64,000 nt of DNA from Lachnospiraceae bacterium (GTDB lineage: Bacteria > Bacillota > Clostridia > Lachnospirales > Lachnospiraceae): assembly GCA_910575835.1 (NCBI GenBank), contig CAJTGB010000013.1, positions 52,090-116,089 on the forward strand, in the 5' to 3' direction. Every line of letters begins with the position of its first letter. Positions within the stretch are counted from its first letter, which is position 1. The notes under the pieces were generated by a model. The model did not search any database, was not told the origin of the DNA, and saw only the letters and a list, made by a program, of their open reading frames with translations. A program made the translations under genes and the position numbers. Below are positions 53,912 to 63,212 of the stretch, in pieces.

Positions 53912-54206
53912 TTCATATTATGGGAAATAATATTGGAGTACCGGGAAAATGCCATCTGGAGTCTATTGCTCGCAACTGGTTATCTGTGCGTGAAGCAGCC
54001 TCACTTGGTCTGACGGTAGATCTTGCCGGTCGGTATTCTATGAACTCCTTCTCTGGAGGCAAAAGGTATCGCACCCGAACGTATTCGGAAGTATGGATTT
54101 GCATTTGAAGGGAAAACGGTGCTTATTCGATAGAGAGATCAAAAGCTGCAGCAGGAAATATATCCTCTCCTTGCTGCAGCTAAAATGATCACCGTTTTTT
54201 ATATTC
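53912..54206. other. Intergenic stretch without a supported gene
   Basis: Short open frames exist on both strands but none has a ribosome site or recognisable motif. One plus-strand frame ends in GIAPERIRKYGFAFEGKTVLIR-like text with no start, possibly a gene remnant. A hairpin AGCTGCAGCA/TGCTGCAGCT lies at 54148-54182. Confidence 0.4.
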
Positions 54207-54980
54207 TTAGACGTCTCCCGCAAGTTCTACCCTCCGATGCCCTATCCTCCCGGCCTGTGCAAGATCATGGGTCGCCACCAGGACCGTCATCCACCTCCTG
54301 TGCACTAACTCAAACAAATCCATCACCTCCGCCGAAGCACCAGGATCCAGATTCCCGGTAGGTTCGTCCGCAAGCAGGATCGCCGGATCATTCATAAGCG
54401 CCCGTGCAAGCACGATCTTCTGCTTCTCCCCGCCCGACAACTGCTGCGGGTAACGCTTATGCAGCGTCGAAAGCCCCAGGAAGGACAGCATCGACGCCAC
54501 CCTCTGGCTGGTATCCCGCCTGCGGCCGTAGATCACCTCCCGCACAAATGCCAGATTCTCGAACACAGTCCTGTCTTCTAAGAGCTTCATATCCTGGAAT
54601 ACGATCCCAAGACTCCTTCTGTAGACGGGAATCTCCCGCTTCTTTATCTTCGAGAGGTCTCTCCCGTCTACAAGTATCTGCCCTTCTGTTGCAGCGGTTT
54701 CCATAGTAAGAAGCCTGATCAGCGTCGATTTCCCGGAACCGCTCTTTCCTGTCACGAAGAGAAATTCCCCCCGGTCAACATGCAGGCTTAAGCGATCCAA
54801 TACAACCGTATTATATACCTTTGTCACATCCTTAAGCGTCATCTGACCGCCCTTGGCATTCGCCGTCTTCTGACCGATCATCAGCGCGCGCAGTCCGGCG
54901 CTTGCTATGTACGCCACGTTTTGGAAGTCCAGCTCGATCGTCTTCATCTTCTGAAATGCCTTATGTGAAAAGAACTGCAA
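54207..54980 (-). CDS. FtsE-like ABC ATPase preceded in frame by a STAS-domain fragment
   Basis: From residue 47 (ATG 54842, MTLKDVTKVYN) this is an FtsE-type ATPase: Walker A TGKSGSGKSTLIRLL, Q-loop FQDMKLL, signature LSGGEKQKIVLARAL and Walker B ILLADEPTGN. It lacks a visible FtsX partner, and its C-terminus is short. The preceding 46 residues (IELDFQNVAYIASAGLRALMIGQ) match a STAS anti-sigma-antagonist domain around its phospho-serine site, in the same frame. Upstream there is no STAS start or ribosome site. The ORF thus looks like a recombination joint between two unrelated genes. The ATPase could still be made from 54842, but it sits in a debris zone and is probably non-functional. Confidence 0.7.
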   Translation of the reverse strand: MQFFSHKAFQKMKTIELDFQNVAYIASAGLRALMIGQKTANAKGGQMTLKDVTKVYNTVVLDRLSLHVDRGEFLFVTGKSGSGKSTLIRLLTMETAATEGQILVDGRDLSKIKKREIPVYRRSLGIVFQDMKLLEDRTVFENLAFVREVIYGRRRDTSQRVASMLSFLGLSTLHKRYPQQLSGGEKQKIVLARALMNDPAILLADEPTGNLDPGASAEVMDLFELVHRRWMTVLVATHDLAQAGRIGHRRVELAGDV

Positions 54981-55077
54981 AAAACAGAAAAAATGATCTT
55001 ACAAAAAAGAACGTAAAAGATCATAAGCAGGGAATCGTAAGAGATGCGGATTATTATAGAGAGGATGGTAAAAATTT

Positions 55078-55335
55078 ATGAATACAGAGATCAAGAAACA
55101 ATTATCAGTATTAGAACTCAGTGATTTAGTGGCTGCGATCGAGGCTCAGGAAAAAGAAGTATCTTTTGTTGACCTGACTTACAATGAGAGACTGGAACAT
55201 CTGCTCTCAGCTCTAATAACAGAGCGGCAGAACAGACTGATCTCCAGGCTGACAAAGAATGCGGATTTAAAGTATCCCAATGCAAGCCTTGAAACTTTAG
55301 ACTGTGATGCACGCTTGATCTGGCAGAGAATTTAA
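55078..55335 (+). pseudogene. Remnant of IS21-type IstB helper ATPase
   Basis: The 85-codon frame begins MNTEIKKQLSVLELSDL and contains the IstB N-terminal helical block (DLTYNERLEHLLSALITERQNRLISRLTKNADLKYPNASLETLD is its extent). It stops before the AAA core. A full IstB has about 250 residues, so this is the first third of the gene. No IstA transposase or terminal repeats are nearby. Confidence 0.75.
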
Positions 55336-55948
55336 GGGATGAAATCCTGGCATGGTATACAGCCGAACTAAAATCTTATGATTTCAGATCTGATGCACAG
55401 CAAGAATTATTTGCTCCTGGAACAGGAACCACTGTTGAAGGGATCTCAGAACTTGCCATCATGGAGGCACTTTCCGAGCTTCAGATTTTCAATGAAGTAA
55501 GAAGGAAAATATGAGGTGAAATTTATTTGCCATTAATTTGAAGCTGTTATTTTAAGATTTGTTCAAGTTTTATACAAAAGATTGTCTCGGTGATTCGATT
55601 AGCAGACAAAGAGAGGGCAGAGCCGGTCATCAAAGGTGCCAAAGGTCTGCTTTGTTATTTCTTAATTTTATTCAGGAACATTCCTAAATCACTCTGGACA
55701 ATTCATGATATTTTCAGTATAACTATATCTTGTATCTTATAGATGGTTCCCAAGCATTAAAATCAGGACAGATTTTGGGAGGCTCTTAAGCTTTAAATTG
55801 GTGGCTCCCAAGCATTAGAATAATCAAAAAAGCGCTGCATGGAAAATTTTGTCCCGTACAGCACTTTTTTTGTTATACTACTTCTCCATATCTACCATGT
55901 AATGTATATGACTTTTGATTATTTTCACTTCATTTACTCAATTAACAG
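55336..55948. other. Non-coding debris between IstB remnant and membrane MerR gene
   Basis: A plus-strand frame without start (about 55330-55513) reads like the 3' end of a protein (LAWYTAELKSYDFRSD ... EALSELQIFNEVRRKI) that I do not recognise. The remainder to 55948 has no gene. It contains two near-repeats of TCCCAAGCATTA (about 55747 and 55808) and the terminator near 55831. It looks like accumulated gene fragments. Confidence 0.5.
55829..55872. terminator. Probable bidirectional terminator
   Basis: AGCGCTG and CAGCACT pair around a 20-base loop, with TTTTTTT on the plus side and AAAAAA before the stem (T-run on the minus strand). On the minus strand it would end the membrane MerR gene. 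Confidence 0.6.
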
Positions 55949-57019
55949 TTATCGGAAGACAAGCGGCGGTCTCATCAGACCATACATATTAAATACCGCA
56001 CCCAAAAGATTCATCATACGGCATCCTTCTGTTATTGCATAATAACGGCTGCGTCCCTGGCAAGCCCTGTGAAAAGAGTGAAACCAGTTCATACCCACAA
56101 ATAAACAAAAAATCAGAAACCCGATTGCCGCTATCATCCATAACCCTGCAAGTATTCCGGCAAGCAATGTCATAATAAGGGTATAGATACATGCCATAAT
56201 CACAATATATCTTGCCTTTGTAAAAAAACCCGCCCATACTCTTGACATCAGATACAGCAGTAATACATAAATTATAAGCATGATCCAAAAAAGTCCCAAA
56301 TGCACTCCTCTGGCGGATACATTTGCATACTCTTTATTCGAAGCTATAAGCGTAGGAGCTGCCCTAAAGACAAATGCCGTTTCCGGAACAAGATTTAAGA
56401 CAGTTACATGAAAAAGAACAAAAAGTATTTTTACATCCGCTGTGAAATATACAGCGGCATAGCATACAATGCCAAGGAGAATCGGGATAAAGCCTGAATG
56501 ATCAAGAAACCAGTTTCCCCATAACAATGAGACAGCCGCACATATAAAATATCCCCAGATTAATAAAATTGCCAGATTAGTATTAAACTGTTTCGGACTC
56601 AGAACTTCCCTGGTGATATCCTCTTCTATGATTTGTTTAAGCCGATTGCTCCAGGTGCCGGTATTTTCTTCTAATACCTTTTCTGTTACGTCATTATACG
56701 GGAGGCTGTTCTGCAAAAGATTTTCACATACCCGTTTTACGGATTCAAGATTTTTTTCTTCATCTCTCAGCGTCCCAAGCCGGCGGGACAAAACTTCGCC
56801 AAAGGCAACACTTCCCTCATTCAGCAGTTTGATATCTGCAATCGGTATTCCAAGCATTCTTAATACCTTGATCCGCTCAAGCAGCTCTACATCCTTCTCC
56901 GAATAATCACGGTAATTATTCTCATCATTCCTCCTCGGGGAGATAAGCCCCTCTTTTTCATAGTATCTGATATTTGCTTTTGTGATACCGACTTTAATTT
57001 CCACATCTTTGATCTTCAT
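55949..57019 (-). CDS. Membrane-anchored MerR-family regulator
   Basis: The 356-residue protein has an N-terminal MerR winged helix (MKIKDVEIKVGITKANIRYYEKEGLISPRRND, residues 1-70) and a coiled coil (about 80-125). The C-terminal half contains six or seven membrane helices (about 145-340), an unusual fusion. It may sense a membrane or envelope condition and act on DNA near the membrane. The operator-spacer promoter at 57052-57082 suggests it regulates itself. The last 236 bp of the gene and its downstream flank are duplicated at 63666-63901. The ATG is the first of the frame; a GGAGGGGGCATC site precedes it. Confidence 0.85.
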   Translation of the reverse strand: MKIKDVEIKVGITKANIRYYEKEGLISPRRNDENNYRDYSEKDVELLERIKVLRMLGIPIADIKLLNEGSVAFGEVLSRRLGTLRDEEKNLESVKRVCENLLQNSLPYNDVTEKVLEENTGTWSNRLKQIIEEDITREVLSPKQFNTNLAILLIWGYFICAAVSLLWGNWFLDHSGFIPILLGIVCYAAVYFTADVKILFVLFHVTVLNLVPETAFVFRAAPTLIASNKEYANVSARGVHLGLFWIMLIIYVLLLYLMSRVWAGFFTKARYIVIMACIYTLIMTLLAGILAGLWMIAAIGFLIFCLFVGMNWFHSFHRACQGRSRYYAITEGCRMMNLLGAVFNMYGLMRPPLVFR

Positions 57020-57051
57020 GGATGCCCCCTCCTCTCCTATACGTTAAGGTT

Positions 57052-57082
57052 ATTATAAAGGTTAAAGAGGCTCGAAGGTCAA
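57052..57082 (-). promoter_or_regulatory. MerR-type promoter with 19-bp spacer
   Basis: Minus strand TTGACC (57077-57082), 19-bp spacer, TATAAT (57052-57057). The overlong spacer is typical of promoters that a MerR protein must bend to activate, suggesting self-regulation. Confidence 0.7.
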
Positions 57083-57138
57083 TACTTTTTCCTAATTTTA
57101 CTAACAAAAGTTTTCCAACGGCTCTGTTCACATTTTAA

Positions 57139-57412
57139 TCAGCATTTCCTCCATACCATCTTATTTATAATGCCTACATAGCTCTGAATTATCTTGATAA
57201 CCTTCGAACTCACATTATTATACACATACGCCGGCACATCTACAGCATTATCACCATTGGCATACATGGATACCTGCAAGGTCCACCGCCTGTAACACTT
57301 GCTCTGCAGTTATAGACCCAATCGTAAATACTCCTTTATCCATAGCTTCTGGACGTTCCGTACTCGTCCTGATGGGCACTGCCGGAAACTTTAAGTACGC
57401 TCCTTCTTCCAT
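57139..57412 (-). pseudogene. Frameshifted 3' remnant of UDP-GlcNAc 2-epimerase (WecB type)
   Basis: The minus strand from 57412 reads EEGAYLKFPAVPIRTSTERP, then VFTIGSITAEQVLQAVDLAG. After a one-base frameshift it continues DNAVDVPAYVYNNVSSKVIKII and ends MVWRKC-stop. This matches the C-terminal domain of the non-hydrolysing UDP-N-acetylglucosamine 2-epimerase. Only the last third is left, broken by a frameshift, with two TAA codons just before the fragment. It suggests a lost glycan-related gene at this spot. Confidence 0.75.
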
Positions 57413-57464
57413 TTTTTATTACTTATGTAAAACCTTAAGGGAGTCTGGACAATTAAATAAAGAC

Positions 57465-57493
57465 TTTACACCACCACCACCGATTGATATAAT
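57465..57493 (+). promoter_or_regulatory. Promoter with (ACC) repeat spacer
   Basis: TTTACA (57465-57470), a 17-bp spacer that contains four ACC-type trinucleotides (CCACCACCACCGATTGA), and TATAAT (57488-57493), 45 bp before the ATG of the 60-residue gene. Confidence 0.7.
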
Positions 57494-57537
57494 GGAACTA
57501 GCAAAGCAAACGGTATTTATAAAAAGGTGGTGAGGAT

Positions 57538-57720
57538 ATGACCGAAAAAGAGATGGTGAAAATATCAATTGAAGAATTTTCCAGATTGCAAGATTATATG
57601 CTTGAGGACGGAAAAGATGCAAAAGCATATAAGATCATGTTAAGGCGATATTTAGACTTAAAAGCGATTCTCCAGTCATTTGGTATTAATCTCACAGATA
57701 TCGACAGAATTAAAGAATAA
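57538..57720 (+). CDS. 60-residue helical protein of unknown function
   Basis: ATG 57538 follows GGTGGTGAGGAT, a good ribosome site, with a clear promoter upstream and a terminator downstream, so it is a real gene. The protein is charged and helical (MVKISIEEFSRLQDYMLEDGKDAKAYK...), with no membrane segment. No family is recognised. It could be a small regulator or antitoxin-like protein, but no partner gene is adjacent. Its promoter spacer contains a trinucleotide repeat. Confidence 0.65.
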   Translation: MTEKEMVKISIEEFSRLQDYMLEDGKDAKAYKIMLRRYLDLKAILQSFGINLTDIDRIKE

Positions 57721-57765
57721 GTTGAAGGCTGAAGATCAATGCAGATTTCTTCCAATTTTAAAGAA

Positions 57766-57838
57766 AAATAGAGAGCCCACCGCAGAAATGATGCCGTCTA
57801 GCACTGGCATATTCTGCTGGGAATCTCTATTTATTTTT
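57766..57838. terminator. Bidirectional terminator
   Basis: AAATAGAGA...GCAGAA pairs with TTCTGC...TCTCTATTT, followed by ATTTTTG on the plus side. It lies between the 60-residue gene and the convergent MocR-type gene and could serve both. Confidence 0.7.
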
Positions 57839-57866
57839 GTCTGCGCATTCTACTCTTCTTCCTCCC

Positions 57867-59261
57867 TCACCGAAAACATCTATTCAATATCTCAACCGCT
57901 TCCCTGATCTGCTCCTCCGTAAGATTCGCATACCCAAGTAAAATGGTCGCTTCCGCTTCCTCCCGCTTCCCGATCCAGTAATCCGACATCCCATACACCC
58001 GGATATCCTCCGCCCCGGCTCTGCGGATCAGTTCTTCCTCCGTCATCCTGTTGTGAAATGTCAGCAGGAGATGGACTCCCGCATGCTCCCCGGATATAGT
58101 CAGGATATCCGACATACTCTTAAGCCCTTCGATCAGCACATCGTGCCGGCTCTTATACAGCGCCCTGGTCTTGTTGAGATGCCGTTCATAATACCCCTCT
58201 TCGATAAACCTCTGCACGATCATCTGGTCCACCTTCGAGACGGTAGAATGCACGAAATCAGCCTTCTTCTCGTATTCTGCCAGGAGCGGCCCCGGCAGCA
58301 CCATATAGCTTAAGCGGATCGCCGGTGCAATGGACCTGGAAAATGTACCCAGATAGATCACCTTCTCATGGACGTCGTACCCCTTAAGGGCAGGAATCGG
58401 CTTCCCCTTATAGCGGTACTCGCTGTCATAATCATCCTCCACGATATACCGCCCTTCTTCCTTCGCCGCCCACCGAAGCAATTCCATTCTCCGGTTGATG
58501 GGCATCACGATCCCGGTAGGATACTGGTGGGACGGAGTCACATATGCAACGTCCGCCCCTGATTCTTCCAATTCCGATACCTTCATTCCGTTTCTGTCCA
58601 AAGACACCGGCACCGTCTCATAGGACAATACATCCGCCATGCGGTACGCCTGCTTATACGCCGGATTTTCAAATGCGATCCGATGTTCCCTCCCTAATAC
58701 CATGCTTAGGAGCATCAGTATATAATCGCTTCCCGCGCCGACGATAATCTGCTCCGGGGTGCAATTCACCCCCCTGGCCTGATGCAGATAGCTGCAGATG
58801 GCACTGCGAAATCCATATTCACCCTTGGAATCCCCGGAGCGGAACAGTTCTATCCTGTCGTCGATCAGGATATCCTTCGACAGCTTCCTCCAGGCATTAT
58901 AGGGAAAGCTTCTAAGATCCACGCCATTGGGCGAAAAATCATACCGATACTTCTTCTCTTCCTTCCTGACGGCAGGAATCTGCTTATTCTCTCTTTCCAG
59001 ATGATACAATTCCTCCGTCTGCGCCACGAAGAATCCCTTATACGGCTTTGACTCGATGTATCCTTCCGATAGAAGCTGCTCATAGGCAAGCTCTACCGTA
59101 CTCCTGCTGACCTCCAGATGCTTTGACAATGCCCGCGTGGACGGCAGCTTCTCTCCGTATGCGAACCGCCCCTGCTGGATGTCTGTCTTAATGTAGCCGT
59201 AGATCTGCTCATAGAGAGGAATCTTAGAGCGGCTCTTAAGATTCATCGTCAACTCATTCAT
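57867..59261 (-). CDS. MocR/PdxR-type GntR regulator with aminotransferase domain, PLP lysine replaced
   Basis: The 464-residue protein has a GntR winged helix (residues 12-80; IPLYEQIYGYIKTDIQQGRF...EKLPSTRALSKHLEVSRSTV) and a class-I aminotransferase domain (SHQYPTGIVMP, VEDDYDSEYRYKG). At the usual Schiff-base position the motif reads GTFSRSIAPAIRLSYMVLP, with Arg (AGG codon) where GabR/PdxR relatives have Lys (GTFSKS). Without it, PLP could not form the internal aldimine, so it may bind a ligand without catalysis. It follows glnS by 16 bp. I chose ATG 59261; ATG 59246 is possible. Its target is not evident; MocR proteins often control vitamin B6 or amino acid genes. Confidence 0.9.
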   Translation of the reverse strand: MNELTMNLKSRSKIPLYEQIYGYIKTDIQQGRFAYGEKLPSTRALSKHLEVSRSTVELAYEQLLSEGYIESKPYKGFFVAQTEELYHLERENKQIPAVRKEEKKYRYDFSPNGVDLRSFPYNAWRKLSKDILIDDRIELFRSGDSKGEYGFRSAICSYLHQARGVNCTPEQIIVGAGSDYILMLLSMVLGREHRIAFENPAYKQAYRMADVLSYETVPVSLDRNGMKVSELEESGADVAYVTPSHQYPTGIVMPINRRMELLRWAAKEEGRYIVEDDYDSEYRYKGKPIPALKGYDVHEKVIYLGTFSRSIAPAIRLSYMVLPGPLLAEYEKKADFVHSTVSKVDQMIVQRFIEEGYYERHLNKTRALYKSRHDVLIEGLKSMSDILTISGEHAGVHLLLTFHNRMTEEELIRRAGAEDIRVYGMSDYWIGKREEAEATILLGYANLTEEQIREAVEILNRCFR

Positions 59262-59277
59262 ATCATCACACTGCCAT

Positions 59278-60945
59278 CTACTTCGGCAGCTTAAAAGAAC
59301 TCTTAAGCGACACGATCCGGTTAAATACCAGCGCCTCCGGCGCGGAATCCTTAGAATCGATACAGAAGTATCCGTTCCGCACAAACTGGAAGCTGTCGCA
59401 ACCCTTCGCATCCGCAAAGCTATCCTCCACATAGCAGTCCTTGCGGACGATCAGAGAATTCGGGTTCAGATTCAGAGAACCGTCCTCCTTATTATAGACG
59501 CCCTTCTCCTCGTCCACCAGATTCTCATAGAGGCGCACCTCAGCCTGCTTCGCATAAGGCGCCGCTACCCAGTGGATCGTTCCCTTGACCTTCCGCCCTG
59601 TGAATCCTGTCCCGCACTTCGTCTCCGGGTCGTAGGTTGCGTGTACAACCGTCACATTGCCGTTCTCATCCGTCTCATAGCTTACGCATTTGACAAAATA
59701 TGCGTGCATCAGGCGCACTTCATTGCCCGGGAACAGACGGAAATACTTCTTCGGAGGCTCGATCATGAAGTCCTCCCGCTCAATATACAACTCCCGGCCA
59801 AACGGAAGCTTGCGCATCCCAAGTTCAGGATTCTCCAGATTATTCTCCACCTCCAGATACTCCGTCTCACCTTCAGGATAATTGTCGATCACCAGTTTGA
59901 TCGGATCTAAGACTGCCATCATACGCGGACGCTTTAACTTCAGATCTTCTCTGATACAATATTCAAGCATGGCATAGTCTACGGAACTCTGACTCTTAGA
60001 CACCCCGCACATCTCAATAAACATCTGCAGGGATTCCGGGGTAAATCCTCTTCTTCTAAGCGCCGCAATGGACACAAGCCTCGGATCATCCCAGCCGTCC
60101 ACGATACCGTCCATTACCAGCTTCTTGATGTATCTCTTGCCGGTCACCACATTGGTCAGATACAGCTTGGCAAACTCGATCTGACGCGGCGCCGGGTCGA
60201 ATTCACATTCCTTCACCACCCAGTCATAGAGCGGTCTGTGATCCTCGAATTCCAACGTACAGATAGAATGGGTGATCTTCTCCACCGCATCCTCGATCGG
60301 GTGCGCGAAATCATACATCGGGTAGATACACCACCGATCCCCCGTATTGTGATGCGCCATGTGCGCCACACGGTAGATCACCGGATCACGCATGTTGATA
60401 TTCGGGGACGCCATATCGATCTTGGCACGCAAGACCTTCTCGCCGTCCTTGTATTTCCCGTCCTTCATCTCTTCAAAGAGCCGCAGATTCTCCTCCACAG
60501 GACGGTCGCGGTATGGGCTGTTCTTCCCGGGTTCCTTAAGAGTACCACGGTATTCCCGGATCTCGTCGGCCGTCAGATCGCAGACGAATGCCTTCCCCTT
60601 CCTGATCAGCTTGATCGCACATTCATACATCACTTCAAAATAATCCGATGCAAAATACAGGTGCTCCTTCCAGTCAGCGCCGAGCCACTTCACATCCTCC
60701 TTGATAGATTCCACAAACTCCATATCCTCCTTGGTCGGATTGGTGTCGTCGAACCTCAGATGAAAGGTTCCGTTATATTTCTTCGCCAGACCGGAATTCA
60801 GAAGGATTGATTTGGCGTGTCCGATATGAAGATATCCGTTCGGCTCCGGCGGAAATCTGGTACACACCTCGGAATAAACGCCCTCTGCAAGATCCTTATC
60901 TATCTCCTGCTCTATAAAATTCTTAGAAACTGTCTCTTCTCCCAT
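59278..60945 (-). CDS. glnS: Glutaminyl-tRNA synthetase
   Basis: The class I synthetase of about 555 residues has the HIGH motif ([20 protein letters not shown]), [11 protein letters not shown] and the GlnRS landmark VDGWDDPRL. The KMSKS region near [10 protein letters not shown] differs from the textbook MSK(R/L) form. A C-terminal anticodon-binding domain follows ([11 protein letters not shown]). It charges tRNA-Gln directly. The start is ATG 60945 with GGGAG five bases upstream; ATG 60948 and GTG 60957 are alternatives. The MocR-type gene is 16 bp downstream, so both may be on one transcript. Confidence 0.96.
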   Translation of the reverse strand: MGEETVSKNFIEQEIDKDLAEGVYSEVCTRFPPEPNGYLHIGHAKSILLNSGLAKKYNGTFHLRFDDTNPTKEDMEFVESIKEDVKWLGADWKEHLYFASDYFEVMYECAIKLIRKGKAFVCDLTADEIREYRGTLKEPGKNSPYRDRPVEENLRLFEEMKDGKYKDGEKVLRAKIDMASPNINMRDPVIYRVAHMAHHNTGDRWCIYPMYDFAHPIEDAVEKITHSICTLEFEDHRPLYDWVVKECEFDPAPRQIEFAKLYLTNVVTGKRYIKKLVMDGIVDGWDDPRLVSIAALRRRGFTPESLQMFIEMCGVSKSQSSVDYAMLEYCIREDLKLKRPRMMAVLDPIKLVIDNYPEGETEYLEVENNLENPELGMRKLPFGRELYIEREDFMIEPPKKYFRLFPGNEVRLMHAYFVKCVSYETDENGNVTVVHATYDPETKCGTGFTGRKVKGTIHWVAAPYAKQAEVRLYENLVDEEKGVYNKEDGSLNLNPNSLIVRKDCYVEDSFADAKGCDSFQFVRNGYFCIDSKDSAPEALVFNRIVSLKSSFKLPK

Positions 60946-61079
60946 CATTGCTCCCACTGCCGATACCCCTCGCCGGCAGACTATCCTTTCCTAAATATAT
61001 TTAACCAGTGACATTTTATCACAAAATATATGTTGAAACAAGGTAGTTTTAGGCTTCCATGCGCTTTTTCAGGCCAAGC

Positions 61080-63212
61080 CTAAAATTCCCGTCCGGTGAA
61101 GACTGCCACAGACCGGGGACGCATGATAAATTCATGATCAATGCGCGCTTCCCGTCCTTCTTCATAGTAATACCTTCCTTCCCCGTCGCCGTATGTGTTG
61201 ACGCTTAAATGCCATGCAGCCATATTGTTAAGATGCGGCAGCGTGATCCTCACATCCTCCCAGTGAGCATTCACCGTTATATACACCAGATCATCCTTCC
61301 CATTCTCCTTGTCATATCCGGCAAAGCTTATGGAAAATGTCCTTGTATCCTTAGGCAGCATTAATTTCTCCGCATTAACATCATGCGCGTGTAACGGCTC
61401 CATGCCGCAGACCGCATCCGGCAGCTTCTTGCGGATGATCGGGTGTTTGCTCCGATAACTGATCATGAACCGGAAGAAATCGAACAGTTCCCGGTTCTTC
61501 TTAAGCATTCCCCAGTCAAGCCAGGATGTCTTGTTATCCTGACAATAACAGTTGTTATTGCCGTACTGAGTATTGCCGAATTCATCTCCGGCGAAAAACA
61601 TCGGCGTCCCTCTGCTACACAGAAGCACGGCGCAGGCATTACGGATCATACGAAACCGCAGCTTAAGGACCTCGGGATCATCCGTCTCTCCCTCCGCGCC
61701 GCAGTTCCAGCTTCGGTTATCATCCGATCCGTCCTTGTTATCCCATCCGTTTTTCTCGTTATGCTTTTCATTATAGGAATACAGGTCATAGAGCGTAAAC
61801 CCATCGTGACAGGTCAGGAAATTCACGCAGGAATTATATCCAGCATAAATATCCGAATCATCCGGAAATACTCCTCCATAGATATCTCCTGATCCCGCTA
61901 TGCTCCACGCCGCATTCTTGTATTCCCAATTCTCTCCCTTAAGGAAGCTTCTGACCGAATCCCGGTATCTCCCGTTCCATTCCGCCCACCGCCTGCTTGC
62001 CGGGAAGCTCCCCACCTGGTACATGCCGCCCGCATCCCACGCCTCGGCGATCAGCTTGACATTGCTGAGTACCGGATCATAGGAAAGACTTCGGAGTAGG
62101 GGCGGATTGTTCATAGGCGATCCGTCCTCATTTCTCCCAAGGATACTCGCCAGATCAAACCGAAACCCGTCCACCCGGTAGCTGACCGTCCAGTACCTTA
62201 AGCATTCCAGGATCAATAGCTTCACGATAGGATGATTGCAGTTCAATGTATTGCCGCAACCGCTGAAATTATAATAATTGCCGTCCGGCGTCAGCATATA
62301 ATACACCTTGTTGTCAAGCCCCTTGAAGCAGAATGACGGTCCGTTCTCATTGCCCTCCGCCGTATGGTTAAAGACCACGTCCAGGATCACCTCGATCCCG
62401 TTGTCATGAAGCGCCTTAATAAGCTCCTTTAACTCTCTTCCCTCATGATTGTATTCCTCCGACGCCGCATAACTGGTATTCGGCGCGAAGAAACCGACCG
62501 GATTATATCCCCAATAATCCAGAAGCCTCTGCCCGTCCACCTCGCGCACATCCCGCATCTCGTCGAACTCAAATATCGGCATCAGCTCCACAGCATTGAT
62601 CCCCAGTTCCTTTAAATAAGGAATCTTCTCCATCAATCCCGCAAATGTCCCCCGATGCTCAACCCCTGACGACGGGTGCTTAGTAAATCCCCTGACATGC
62701 AGTTCATAGATGACCAGATCGCACATCTCCCTGCTGGACTGCGGCATATCTCCCCAGTCAAACTTATCCTCCACTACTCTCGCATGGTAGGCGCCGACCT
62801 TCCGGTCACCCCATCCGCGCCACCCCGCGATTGCCCTTGCATAAGGATCTAAGATCACATTCTCGCGTTTGAACAGAAGCCCCTTCTCCGGCTGATAAGG
62901 CCCGTCGATCCGGTACGCATATTCGAATTCCCGGATATCGAGACCGAACACGATCATCGAGTACACGTCCCCAATCTTGTACTCGTCCGGGAACGGCAGC
63001 ACCGCATAAGGCTCCGCCATTCCCCGATGAAACAAAAGGAGTTCACAATAATTACCGTAATGCGTATGAATCGTAAAATTCACTCCGCTTGGAAGAACCG
63101 TAACTCCATTAATATCGAACATTCCCGGACGCACCGGATACCCTGCGATCTCCCCCATAGGCTTTACAGTTCTCGAATAATCCTTCGGAAGTTTACTGCT
63201 GTATGCTTTCAT
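61080..63212 (-). CDS. glgX: Glycogen debranching enzyme (GlgX-like isoamylase)
   Basis: The 710-residue GH13 enzyme has an N-terminal CBM48-like domain (VRPGMFDINGVTVLPSGVNFTIHTHYGN) and a TIM barrel with DVVFNHTAEGN, the nucleophile region GFRFDLASILG, the acid region LIAEAWDAGG and the C-terminal HD pair FLTCHDGFTLYDLYSYN. It removes alpha-1,6 branches from glycogen or limit dextrins. Length matches GlgX/TreX. GAGGAG lies about seven bases before the ATG. It is monocistronic; glnS is convergent-free and follows on the same strand after 134 bp. Confidence 0.95.
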   Translation of the reverse strand: MKAYSSKLPKDYSRTVKPMGEIAGYPVRPGMFDINGVTVLPSGVNFTIHTHYGNYCELLLFHRGMAEPYAVLPFPDEYKIGDVYSMIVFGLDIREFEYAYRIDGPYQPEKGLLFKRENVILDPYARAIAGWRGWGDRKVGAYHARVVEDKFDWGDMPQSSREMCDLVIYELHVRGFTKHPSSGVEHRGTFAGLMEKIPYLKELGINAVELMPIFEFDEMRDVREVDGQRLLDYWGYNPVGFFAPNTSYAASEEYNHEGRELKELIKALHDNGIEVILDVVFNHTAEGNENGPSFCFKGLDNKVYYMLTPDGNYYNFSGCGNTLNCNHPIVKLLILECLRYWTVSYRVDGFRFDLASILGRNEDGSPMNNPPLLRSLSYDPVLSNVKLIAEAWDAGGMYQVGSFPASRRWAEWNGRYRDSVRSFLKGENWEYKNAAWSIAGSGDIYGGVFPDDSDIYAGYNSCVNFLTCHDGFTLYDLYSYNEKHNEKNGWDNKDGSDDNRSWNCGAEGETDDPEVLKLRFRMIRNACAVLLCSRGTPMFFAGDEFGNTQYGNNNCYCQDNKTSWLDWGMLKKNRELFDFFRFMISYRSKHPIIRKKLPDAVCGMEPLHAHDVNAEKLMLPKDTRTFSISFAGYDKENGKDDLVYITVNAHWEDVRITLPHLNNMAAWHLSVNTYGDGEGRYYYEEGREARIDHEFIMRPRSVAVFTGREF

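Noticed and set aside
53902..54108. 68-codon plus-strand frame after the surface protein
   Set aside because: It starts within the terminator hairpin, has no ribosome site and shows no recognisable motif.
60946..61079. T-box or other leader upstream of glnS
   Set aside because: The gap is too short and lacks the AGGGTGGNACCGCG element and a terminator hairpin.
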